A stretch of 64,000 nucleotides of DNA from positions 40,874 through 104,873 of the forward strand of contig NZ_BAGM01000210.1 of NCBI RefSeq assembly GCF_000308855.1, given 5' to 3'. The position numbers and the translations under genes are program-made. Every line of letters starts with the position of its first letter. Positions within the stretch are counted from its first letter, which is position 1. Positions 53,106-60,668 of this stretch are shown here, piece after piece. The notes beneath the pieces are model-generated. The model had not been told where the DNA came from. It did no database searches and saw only the letters and a list, made by a program, of their open reading frames with translations. Source of the stretch: Nocardia veterana NBRC 100344. GTDB lineage: Bacteria; Actinomycetota; Actinomycetes; Mycobacteriales; Mycobacteriaceae.

Positions 53106-53165
53106 GCCACAGCGCAGCGGTAAATCACAGCGCAGCGGTAAATCACAGCGCAGCGGTAAGCCACA
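53094..53165 (+). repeat. Four tandem 18-bp repeats across the methyltransferase stop codon
   Basis: Four perfect-length units GCGCAGCGGTAARYCACA run from 53094 to 53165; units 1 and 4 end GCCACA, units 2 and 3 end ATCACA. The TAA that ends the methyltransferase lies in unit 1, and since 18 is a multiple of three, each later unit carries another in-frame TAA. The arrangement can change in copy number without altering the protein. Confidence 0.9.
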
Positions 53166-53420
53166 GCGGCGACGCGAAATGATCCTTTCGGGCAAGGGCG
53201 ATCCCTCCGGACACTGAACAAGGGGACGTTGACGACACCGGCCTCCATGCAGGTGGCGGTTGAACCGATACCCCGACGACCCGTCATCCACCACGGGTGT
53301 CACCGTTGATTTTCGACCCGGCCGACAACAATGGCGCACGTAGTGGACTACCTCAGCGACGGCAGCGCGGTACCCGACTTCGTTGGCGCCCAGGAGTCGA
53401 CCGTCCCCGGCGGTCGGTCA
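53166..53420. other. Intergenic region between methyltransferase and LAL regulator
   Basis: Together with the repeats this makes a 315-base gap between convergent genes. No gene, hairpin or promoter stood out; the reverse-strand frame through the repeats gives a repetitive RCAV peptide and is not credible as a gene. Confidence 0.5.
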
Positions 53421-56045
53421 TCACCGCCCGCAGACGACGGCGGCGAGCGCCTCGCGGGTATTGACGCCGAGTTGCCGCCCGGCGCGATAGATATGGCCTT
53501 CCACGGTGCGGACCGACACGATCAGCCGGTCCGCGATCTGCTGATTCGTCAGGCCTTGTCCGATGAGCGTCGCGATTTCGCGCTGCCGGTCGGTGAGCCG
53601 GGCGTCGAGCCCCGCAATTGCCCGGATGGCGGGCGTGTGCGCCCCGCACGCGGTCGCTATCCGGCGGGCGCGGGCCGCCGATGCGAGCGCCGAAACCCGC
53701 ATCCCGCGGTACGCCTGGGCCCCCGCTGCCTGCGCCGCGCAATCTGCTGCGGCCAGCAGGTCGCCGTATCGTTCGAATTCCGCCGAGATCTCGTCCAGCG
53801 CGGCACCGTCGCGTTCGCTCAGCGCCGCGGCCTGACGAGCCGCGGCCGGAGCTCGTGGACCGTCCACCGTGCTCGCCAGGCGCGACAGCCGCTCGGCGCA
53901 GGCGATATCGCCGAACTGGACTGCTGTGTGCAGCGCGAGGACTTCCAATGCGAGCTGGGCGTTCTTCGCGGCCAGGTCCGCTGCCTCGTGCGCGATGGCG
54001 ATCGCCACGGCGCTGGGCTGCTGCCCCGCGGCCACCACCCAGGCCCGTACCCGAATCAACTCGGGGTCGAGGAACGAGTACCCGGGGTGCCGGGCGGCCT
54101 CCGCTGCCGCCAACGCCTCCGCCGCCTCGTCGGCGTCACCGATGAGTGCGAGGGTCTGTGCGAGCGCGACGCGACAGGCATATCGCATTCCGAACGCGTC
54201 GCGCCCACCCAGGCCGGCGGTCGCCTCGCGAAGCGCGCGCAGTGCCTCGGCGAGGCGGCCGGAGCGCAGGGCGACCCGCCCGTCCACGAACATCGCCGCG
54301 GTCCGGATCGGGGCCGGCGCGTCGGCGGCCATTTGACGCACATCGGCGGCCAATTCCTGGGCGCGGTGCAGATATCCGGCGTTGACCAGGGCATGAACAT
54401 GCTCCATATGCACCGCGATCGGCAAAATGCTCGTATCGTGACTGCGCGCCGCGACGGCGCCGCGCTCGGCCAGGGGACCGATCCGGTCTGTTTTGCCGAG
54501 GACCCCGAGCGCACCGACAAGGGCATAGCACGCCGGTGCGACGGCGGCAGGGTCGGCGCAGCCGCTGTCGAGAACTCCGCGCGCCGCGCGGGCCGCGACG
54601 CGCGGATGGCCACGGCACAGATCGAGAACGGCGCCGAGCGCGATCAAGCTCTGCTGTGCGTCACGATCGGTGATCGACGACCGCGCCCGCGCTTGGATCA
54701 GCCTCGCGTCGGCGACCCGGCCCAGGCTCCAGAACATGTTCGTCACGCGGTCGATCGCGACCCGCGCACGCTGCGCCTCGTCGCCCACATCCGCCAACGC
54801 CGCCAGCTCGTGCTCTGCCTGTGTGCCCTCCCCGTTCATCGCCAACGCGTGCGCGCGCAACCATCGCGCCGGAAGACCACTCCCCGCGGTCGCCGCCGCA
54901 CCGGCGAGCTGCGCACACAATTTCGCGTCCCCGCGGCCCAGAGCGATGCGCGCGCCGTCCATGAAGAGCTGCGGTTCGGGTGGGAGGTCGGACTGCATGG
55001 TCAGTACGGCCGCCCGCAACCGGGCGGCGGAGGTGCACGGCGGCCGGGTGAGAGCCCGCGCGACTCTTCCGCGCAGGCGAATGGCATGCAGTGTCCCCGT
55101 CCGATCGCGCCGGACCTCGCCGTACAGCGGGTGGGCAAGGCGCACGGACATGCCTTGCCCATCCCGCAGTTGCGCCGTCACCAGCCCACGTTCCTCGGCC
55201 TGTTCGATCGCTCGGCGTCCCACGAGTTCTTCCAGAACGCTCAGGGTGAGCGGTTCCTCGATCGCAAGGATGTCGACAACCTGGCGGACGAGCGGGTCGA
55301 GGGCGCCCATCTGTGCTTCGATCAGACAGGTCAGGGTGGTGGGTAACCCCACGTCACCGGACCATCGCCAGACACCGGACTCCAGCCGCAGCCGGCCCGC
55401 CTCACATTCGGCGGTGACGAGCAGCCGCAGAAACAAGACGGTGCCGCCGGCGAGCCGCCACAGGCGCTCGGCGCTCGAACGTTCCAGTTCGCCGCCCAGC
55501 ACGGTTTCCAGCAGCGCGGTGACCTCCCGCAGCGATAGTGGGCGCAGGTCGAGCCGTTCCAGATACCCGTCCTTCCACAGCGATGTGATCGCATCCGGAG
55601 CGCTGTCGGTGGCTCCGACGGTCATGACCACGGGCGTCGTGCCCGTGAGGACCAGCTGATGCACCGCCATCGCGGATTGTTCATCGAGCAGATGCGCGTC
55701 GTCGACACCGACGACCACCCGACGGCCATCGATGCGTGCGGCCAGTGCGCGTGCCGCGGGAAGCGCCGGCCTCCCGGACTCGCTCGCCGCACCGTCTTCC
55801 TGCAAATGTCTGGCCAGTGCGCCGAGCGGTACCGACCGACCGGACTTGGTGCCGACCACCCAGCGCTCCCGGGCACCGCTGCGGACGGCCTTGGCCAGGG
55901 CCTCGCGGGCCAACCGGGTCTTACCGACACCATGGGGCCCGGCAACCACCACTCCGGGTTGCGAATGGTCTCGGCCCCGCATGGCCGCCGAGATGAACGC
56001 CAATTCGGCATCCCTTCCGACCAACGGCCACTTCCACACCACCAT
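53421..56045 (-). CDS. LAL-type LuxR-family regulator (ATPase plus LuxR HTH)
   Basis: The 874-residue protein has an N-terminal AAA-like ATPase (WPLVGRDAELAFISAAMRG, Walker A GPHGVGKTR, Walker B RRVVVGVDDAHLLDEQ), a long TPR-like middle and a C-terminal LuxR helix-turn-helix (LDARLTDRQREIATLIGQGLTNQQIADRLIVSVRTVEGHIYRAGRQLGVNTREALAAV). Regulators of this kind often switch on secondary-metabolite clusters and use ATP. It lies downstream of the methyltransferase, convergent with it, and may control the NRPS cluster. The ATG at 56045 is preferred since AAGGG stands upstream; a start at 56099 has no ribosome site. Confidence 0.92.
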   Translation of the reverse strand: MVVWKWPLVGRDAELAFISAAMRGRDHSQPGVVVAGPHGVGKTRLAREALAKAVRSGARERWVVGTKSGRSVPLGALARHLQEDGAASESGRPALPAARALAARIDGRRVVVGVDDAHLLDEQSAMAVHQLVLTGTTPVVMTVGATDSAPDAITSLWKDGYLERLDLRPLSLREVTALLETVLGGELERSSAERLWRLAGGTVLFLRLLVTAECEAGRLRLESGVWRWSGDVGLPTTLTCLIEAQMGALDPLVRQVVDILAIEEPLTLSVLEELVGRRAIEQAEERGLVTAQLRDGQGMSVRLAHPLYGEVRRDRTGTLHAIRLRGRVARALTRPPCTSAARLRAAVLTMQSDLPPEPQLFMDGARIALGRGDAKLCAQLAGAAATAGSGLPARWLRAHALAMNGEGTQAEHELAALADVGDEAQRARVAIDRVTNMFWSLGRVADARLIQARARSSITDRDAQQSLIALGAVLDLCRGHPRVAARAARGVLDSGCADPAAVAPACYALVGALGVLGKTDRIGPLAERGAVAARSHDTSILPIAVHMEHVHALVNAGYLHRAQELAADVRQMAADAPAPIRTAAMFVDGRVALRSGRLAEALRALREATAGLGGRDAFGMRYACRVALAQTLALIGDADEAAEALAAAEAARHPGYSFLDPELIRVRAWVVAAGQQPSAVAIAIAHEAADLAAKNAQLALEVLALHTAVQFGDIACAERLSRLASTVDGPRAPAAARQAAALSERDGAALDEISAEFERYGDLLAAADCAAQAAGAQAYRGMRVSALASAARARRIATACGAHTPAIRAIAGLDARLTDRQREIATLIGQGLTNQQIADRLIVSVRTVEGHIYRAGRQLGVNTREALAAVVCGR

Positions 56046-56524
56046 GTTCTCGACCCTTGTTACGGAACGAAACCTCTCTGTCGACTGATCGGCGTCCATA
56101 CGCCGATGGCAGCGAAAACGGACCAGAGGTGTTCCCGGATCGCCGAATCCACATCAACCGAAGCAGATTCGATCCGAACGACTGCCGATGACATCGGCTC
56201 GACCCGCACCCAGCGGTCTATCGCCCGAACAGCCGCGGCCTCGATGCCGGACTGTCCCGCTCAGCCACATTTGCTCGCCACCGACCCACATCGATTACAC
56301 GCCCCGGCGGCGATCGTCGCAAGACAGGTACGCCCGCACCTCGAGAGGAGTAGTCGGCTACGTGCGCGTGGGGCGCGACGCTCCAACTGGAGCGACTGAT
56401 GCGACTGCCCGCTCTGCAAGCACCCTCCCCGAACTGCGCCGCGGCTACCCGGTGGCATCGAAAAACTGATCACTTTCGTGCGCGTCCGCCACCTCGAGGG
56501 ACGGGCGCTACGTAATTTGAGCAC
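56046..56524. other. Intergenic region between divergent genes
   Basis: 479 bases without a supported gene. It must hold the promoters of the LAL regulator and the membrane protein at 56525, but no clear -35/-10 pair was found. A short forward frame near 56350 reads VVGYVRVGRDA, which resembles the first strand of serine recombinases but is not followed by a matching domain. Confidence 0.45.
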
Positions 56525-57211
56525 ATGGAAGACGAGACCCCGACACCGAGGATTCCCCCGGAATCCGCAGGTCCGGCCGAACCATCGGCCCCAGCGTCCT
56601 CGTTCGATTTGGCAGCACTTCGGCGCGATCTGCAGATCGCGACCCGGAACGGGCGCTACGCGCTGGTCACCGCGGTCGCTGCGGCCGTGATCTCGGCTGG
56701 GATATCGGCGTGGGCATCCATGAGTGTGAGCAACTCCGAGATGAGCCGACAGGAGCACATCACCGCAGCGCAGGCGGTGCGCAAGGATCGGCGCGAGGTG
56801 TACACGGAGTACGTCACGTCCTTCATGGACCTCGAAGGCCAGCTGGGGACGATCAATGCCGCATTGAGCGCCCATCCTCCCGACCGTGCCACCATCGCAG
56901 CGGAACTGAACAAACTTCCGCAGCTCGTGCAATCGAATATGCGCGCGGAAGCCGCCGTGCGGATCGTCGGCAGCGAGATGGGTCCTCTCCTCGCCCGCCG
57001 CGACCGCGCGTTGACAGCCTTGGTGTCCGAACCGGGCTCCTCCTTGCTGGTAGTTCGAAACTACCTCGATGATCATCCGAACACGGTCTCGGACGACGAC
57101 GAGTGGCACCGAGTCGCGACCGTGGGGATCACGGCGATTCAGAAGTTCGTGAACGACACCAGCATCGACGAGATCGCGGAACGGGCGCGGGCAGACCTGG
57201 GATCCGGATGA
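56525..57211 (+). CDS. Single-pass membrane protein of unknown function
   Basis: The 228-residue product has a Pro-rich cytosolic head (EDETPTPRIPPESAGPAEPSAPASS), one membrane segment near residues 45-65 (YALVTAVAAAVISAGISAWASM) and a helical, charged extracytoplasmic or cytosolic domain (RQEHITAAQAVRKDRREVYTEYVTSFMDLEGQLGTINAALSAHP). This plan is common in actinobacterial hypothetical proteins. No ribosome site is clear for the ATG. Nothing in the context points to a role. Confidence 0.7.
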   Translation: MEDETPTPRIPPESAGPAEPSAPASSFDLAALRRDLQIATRNGRYALVTAVAAAVISAGISAWASMSVSNSEMSRQEHITAAQAVRKDRREVYTEYVTSFMDLEGQLGTINAALSAHPPDRATIAAELNKLPQLVQSNMRAEAAVRIVGSEMGPLLARRDRALTALVSEPGSSLLVVRNYLDDHPNTVSDDDEWHRVATVGITAIQKFVNDTSIDEIAERARADLGSG

Positions 57212-57256
57212 CCCGATGACGGGGGCATCGTGCGCCTTCCCTTCCCTTTTCTAATG

Positions 57257-57273
57257 GGGACATCTAATATCCC
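57257..57273. promoter_or_regulatory. Operator site 1 for the Rrf2 regulator
   Basis: GGGACATCTAATATCCC has arms GGGAYAT and ATATCCC around CTA and includes a TAATAT box (57265-57270). It ends five bases before the GTG at 57278, so a repressor bound here would cover the promoter of a leaderless transcript. It matches the second site at 57801. Confidence 0.75.
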
Positions 57274-57277
57274 TATT

Positions 57278-57757
57278 GTGAAGATGGGCGAGGGCGTCGA
57301 GTGGAGCCTGCACTGCTGCGTGACGCTGGCCTGGCTGCAGGATCAGTGCCCGGTGCCGATCGCGCGGCTGGCGGCCTGGTTCGACCTGCCGGTGGAATAT
57401 TTGAAGAAGCGGCTGCAAGCGTTGGTCCGCGCCGGGATCTTGACCTCGACCCCGGGGGTGGGGGGCGGGTTGAGCCTGGCCCGCCCGCCGGAGCGGATCA
57501 CACTCCTCGAGGTGGTGACCGCCGTCGAAGGCGGGGTGGATCCGTTCCGCTGCACCGAGATTCGCCGCCGCGGGCTCAGCGGTGCGACGGCAGACAAGGA
57601 GTTCGCCCACGCGTGCGGTATCGCGGTGGCGATGCGACGCGCGGAACTCGCGTGGCGGCGTGAACTCGCCGCGCAGACCATCGCCGATCTGGTGGCGGCC
57701 GCACCGGCGAGTTCGGGGACACGCACTAGGCGCGGTTTCGAAACCATGAACCCCTAG
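57278..57757 (+). CDS. Rrf2-family regulator
   Basis: The 159-residue protein matches Rrf2 winged-helix regulators: KMGEGVEWSLHCCVTLAWLQDQCPVPIARLAAWFDLPVEYLKKRLQALVRAGILTSTPGVGGGLSLARPPERITLLEVVTAVEGG. Cysteines occur at HCC, DQCP, FRCTEI and HACG, but the CX2CX5C cluster site of IscR/NsrR is not clear, so iron-sulfur binding is doubtful. The GTG at 57278 gives the family-like start and would be at or next to the 5' end of the transcript set by TAATAT, so a leaderless mRNA is likely. A like operator precedes the next gene. Confidence 0.88.
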   Translation: MKMGEGVEWSLHCCVTLAWLQDQCPVPIARLAAWFDLPVEYLKKRLQALVRAGILTSTPGVGGGLSLARPPERITLLEVVTAVEGGVDPFRCTEIRRRGLSGATADKEFAHACGIAVAMRRAELAWRRELAAQTIADLVAAAPASSGTRTRRGFETMNP

Positions 57758-57800
57758 CCGGTCGAGAACATCCACCGGCAAAACCGCCATGGCAAAAAAG

Positions 57801-57817
57801 GGGATATTTTGTATCCC
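57801..57817. promoter_or_regulatory. Operator site 2, before the NADH dehydrogenase-like gene
   Basis: GGGATATTTTGTATCCC has arms GGGATAT and GTATCCC around TTT, the same spacing as site 1 at 57257. It lies 22 bases upstream of the GTG at 57839. The shared motif implies the Rrf2 protein controls both its own gene and this flavoprotein. Confidence 0.8.
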
Positions 57818-57838
57818 GAATACGGAAGGAATAGCTTC

Positions 57839-59089
57839 GTGTCCAAGATTCTCGTGGTAGGCAGCGGTTTCGCCGGTGTCTGGAGCGCGGCGAGCGCGGT
57901 ACGACTCGCCCGCGCACACGGCGCCGAAGACGTGTCGGTCACCGTGGTAGCCCCCGGGGACGACTTGGTGATCCGGCCTCGGCTCTACGAGGCCGGCCCC
58001 GACCGCATGCGCGTACCGCTGGATCGAATCCTCGGTCCCGTCGGTGTGCGCCGGATACCCGCGATCGTCACCGGCATCGATACCGATCGGAGAACGGTCA
58101 CCGGGGTCGGCTCGGACGGTCGTAGCATCCGATCCGATTACGACAAACTGATTCTCGCCACCGGGAGCCAGCTGAGGCGGCCGCGGATACCGGGCGCCGA
58201 GTTGGTGCACGATGTGGACACCTTGCCCGCCGCGGCGGCGCTCGACGCGCACCTGCACCGGTTGCCGGAGATCCCGCCCGCGGACGGGCGTTTCACCGTA
58301 GTCGTCGTCGGCGCAGGCTTCACCGGTCTGGAGATCGCCACCGAACTGGTGGACCGGCTCCGGCCGATCGCCGAGCGCGTGCCGGGTGAGGTTCCCCGGA
58401 TCGTACTGGTCGAGCGGAGCGACGAGATCGCCCCCGAACTCGGCCCCGGCCCCCGCCCGCACATTCTGAAAGTTCTCGCGAGACTCGATGTGGCGCAACG
58501 GCTCGGCGTGAGCGTGGCCGCCGTCGATCGCGGCGGTGTCACGCTGTCCGACGGGAGCCGGATCGCCGCCGCCACCGTGGTCTGGACCGCCGGAGTGCAA
58601 GCCAGCCCGCTCACCGCCGACATCCCGGGTGATCGCGACCGGCTGGGGCGGATTCACGTCGACGAATATCTGCGCGCACCGGATGCGCCGGGCGTATACG
58701 TTGCCGGCGACACCGCCGCGACGCCCGCCGACGAGCGCACCCGAGTCCTGCAATGTTGCCAGCACGCCCTGCAACTGGGTAAATACGCCGGCCACAACGC
58801 CGTCGCCGAGGACCTGGGCCTCCCGCTCGTCCCGTTCGTGGGCGAACCCTACGTCACCTGCCTGGATCTCGGTTCCACCGACGCCATGTTCAGCAACGGC
58901 TGGGACCGTCGGGTGATCGCCACCGGAGCTGCCGCCAAGGCACGCAAGCAGAGGGTGAACGAGCTGTTCATCTACCCGCCCACCGACGATCCCGACGAAC
59001 TGCTGCGCCAGGCCGATTATCGGTTTTCGGTGCGGCAGCTCGCTCCGCAGCCCGAGAATCTCGATTCTGTCGTCAACGAGGTTCGATGA
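57839..59089 (+). CDS. Type II NADH dehydrogenase-like FAD oxidoreductase
   Basis: The 416-residue flavoprotein has the FAD motif ILVVGSGFAGVWSAASAVRLA, the block YDKLILATGSQLRRPRIPG, the NADH-binding VVVVGAGFTGLEIATELVDRL and the C-terminal FAD block PGVYVAGDTAATPADERTRVLQCCQHALQLGKYAGHNA. No clear membrane helix is present, so it would attach weakly to the membrane or act on a soluble acceptor. It should pass electrons from NAD(P)H to a quinone or other acceptor. The GTG at 57839 follows GGAAGGA. Its 3' end overlaps the convergent SUKH-like gene by 17 bases. Confidence 0.87.
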   Translation: MSKILVVGSGFAGVWSAASAVRLARAHGAEDVSVTVVAPGDDLVIRPRLYEAGPDRMRVPLDRILGPVGVRRIPAIVTGIDTDRRTVTGVGSDGRSIRSDYDKLILATGSQLRRPRIPGAELVHDVDTLPAAAALDAHLHRLPEIPPADGRFTVVVVGAGFTGLEIATELVDRLRPIAERVPGEVPRIVLVERSDEIAPELGPGPRPHILKVLARLDVAQRLGVSVAAVDRGGVTLSDGSRIAAATVVWTAGVQASPLTADIPGDRDRLGRIHVDEYLRAPDAPGVYVAGDTAATPADERTRVLQCCQHALQLGKYAGHNAVAEDLGLPLVPFVGEPYVTCLDLGSTDAMFSNGWDRRVIATGAAAKARKQRVNELFIYPPTDDPDELLRQADYRFSVRQLAPQPENLDSVVNEVR

Positions 59090-59627
59090 AGCGGGCCCAA
59101 CCAGGAACTCGACCGGAATCCAGCTCTTGCATGATTTCCAGTCGTTCACGCAGCCGCGCAACGTCGGGTGTCAGGGCGCGAAACCAGAAAGACACTGTGC
59201 CCCATCGCTTTTCGGACCCTTCTCGCTCGGTGACGAGCCAGACCGGTGGATCCGGCAGGTCGAGATCCGCGCCGTCCACCACGTGGAAGGTGTACGACTG
59301 ATGGTCCACCAGCACCAGCGCGCCCTCGGGATCGACCAGCGGATCACCCAGCGACGGCAACGTCGCCACAAGGTGGTTCTTCGCCTGCCGCTGCACGGCG
59401 ACCACGCCGAGCGAGCTACCGGCCAGCCAGAGCCCATGGTCGCGTCCGAGCAGCCGGAGCACTTCACGGACCGCGGCAGGCACCGCGCGAGCACCCTGCC
59501 CCGTCGCCCATGCGTCGATCTCGGCATCGGAAGCCCCGCTGACCGAGTCGCCACGCAGACCATCCGCCACGGCTGCGGCGAAGATCTGGCGAATCCGCCC
59601 GACGGGATCGGCGCCGAGTTCGATCAC
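59073..59627 (-). CDS. SUKH (SMI1/KNR4)-like protein
   Basis: The 184-residue soluble protein resembles SUKH-fold proteins: ARAVPAAVREVLRLLGRDHGLWLAGSSLGV in the first half, then GALVLVDHQSYTFHVVDGADLDLPDPPVWLVTERE, and a C-terminal F-rich strand (TVSFWFRAL). In bacteria the fold is common among immunity proteins of contact-dependent toxins, though many members are orphans. Its GTG overlaps the stop of the 45-residue gene upstream by four bases (GTGA), so the two are coupled. No toxin domain is recognised nearby. Confidence 0.7.
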   Translation of the reverse strand: MIELGADPVGRIRQIFAAAVADGLRGDSVSGASDAEIDAWATGQGARAVPAAVREVLRLLGRDHGLWLAGSSLGVVAVQRQAKNHLVATLPSLGDPLVDPEGALVLVDHQSYTFHVVDGADLDLPDPPVWLVTEREGSEKRWGTVSFWFRALTPDVARLRERLEIMQELDSGRVPGWARFIEPR

Positions 59628-59761
59628 TCGACCGAGCCCCGATCCCGATCGACGAACTCGGTGAGGCGCTTCGGATTTTCGAGCTCCACGGTGACATCCT
59701 CGCACGAGTCGCGGACGGTCCTGGGCGGTATCCCGGCCGCCACCGACACGTCGTACGGCAT
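59624..59761 (-). CDS. 45-residue protein coupled to the SUKH-like gene
   Basis: This small gene encodes 45 residues from the ATG at 59761 (MPYDVSVAAGIPPRTVRDSC, then EDVTVELENPKRLTEFVDRD). Its stop overlaps the GTG of the SUKH-like gene, and its start is eight bases after the SDR stop. An in-frame TTG at 59773, closer to GGGAGG, would add four residues. The spacing supports real translation; the family is unknown. It could be a short partner protein or the remaining tail of a lost larger gene. Confidence 0.6.
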   Translation of the reverse strand: MPYDVSVAAGIPPRTVRDSCEDVTVELENPKRLTEFVDRDRGSVE

Positions 59762-59769
59762 GGGTCCGA

Positions 59770-60492
59770 TCAACGTCCTCCCAAGCTGCCGCCGCCATCC
59801 ACATTCAGCACTTGGCCCGTGATGTATCCGGCCTCATCGGACAGCAGGAAACATGTGGCGGCGGCTACGTCGGCCGGAGTTCCGAGCCGACCCACCGGAA
59901 TCGAGGCGAGCGCACGGGCTTCTGCTTCGCTGCCACGCGGGCGGGACCGGTAGAACAGCTCGGTGCCGATCGGCCCGGGTGCGATCGCATTGGAAGTGAT
60001 GCCGTCGGGGGCAAGTTCCAGTGCCCAGGTGCGGGTGCAGCCGACCAGCGCGCTTTTGGCGGCCGCGTAGGCCGTGCGGTCGCGGGCCCCGTAGATCGCG
60101 CGCGAGGCGATGTTCACGATCCGGCCGAAACCTCGGGCACGCATCCCCGGCACCAAACCCTGCACAAGTTGCATCGACGCGCGCACATTGACGTCCCAGA
60201 CCCGCTGGGCGACAGCCATATCGAGCTCGTCGAGCGATTGCGGTTCGGCGATGCCGGCGTTGTTCACGATCCGATCGACCGAGTACCGCTCGACCACCGT
60301 CTTTACGGCCCGCGCCGTCTCGGCCTCGTCGGCGAGATCGCACACCAAGAACTCACCCGGGAACTCCGATCCCGGCGCCCGCCGTGCGAGGCCGATGACG
60401 CGATACCCCTCGGCGGACAGCCGCCGGGTGATTTCCGCACCGATCTCACCGGTCGCTCCTGTGACCAAAACATCGGATGTCGCAGCGCACAT
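59770..60492 (-). CDS. SDR-family oxidoreductase
   Basis: The 240-residue short-chain dehydrogenase has VLVTGATGEIGAEITRRLSAEGYRVIGLARR, an NNAG block (IVNNAGIAEP), the catalytic Ser in IVNIASRAIYG, the Tyr/Lys pair in RTAYAAAKSALVG and the C-terminal ITGQVLNVDGGGSLGG. Arg residues after the second strand favour NADP(H). It opens an operon that continues with the 45-residue protein and the SUKH-like protein. The ATG at 60492 is chosen to match the fold; the frame is open further upstream. Confidence 0.88.
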   Translation of the reverse strand: MCAATSDVLVTGATGEIGAEITRRLSAEGYRVIGLARRAPGSEFPGEFLVCDLADEAETARAVKTVVERYSVDRIVNNAGIAEPQSLDELDMAVAQRVWDVNVRASMQLVQGLVPGMRARGFGRIVNIASRAIYGARDRTAYAAAKSALVGCTRTWALELAPDGITSNAIAPGPIGTELFYRSRPRGSEAEARALASIPVGRLGTPADVAAATCFLLSDEAGYITGQVLNVDGGGSLGGR

Positions 60493-60668
60493 ACACCAAC
60501 TTTCGCATCCGCCCCGCGAACATCGGCTGCCGGCTTCGAGCTGCGCGAAACCACCAGCGATGGGGCGTGCTCGCGATCGCAACCCTGCAACGACGGCTGA
60601 TACCTTGCAGATTCGCCCAGTTCGGCCAGTTCTCGGTCCGGATAGATGTATGAAGGAGACCCCTCCGC

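Noticed and set aside
53027..53287. Reverse-strand frame through the tandem repeats with repeated RCAV peptides
   Set aside because: The peptide is a direct product of the 18-bp repeat, no ribosome site is seen, and it overlaps the methyltransferase end.
56337..56469. Fragment reading VVGYVRVGRDA, like the start of a serine recombinase
   Set aside because: Only about ten residues agree, no catalytic Ser context or downstream domain follows, and the frame has no start or ribosome site. Chance similarity is likely.
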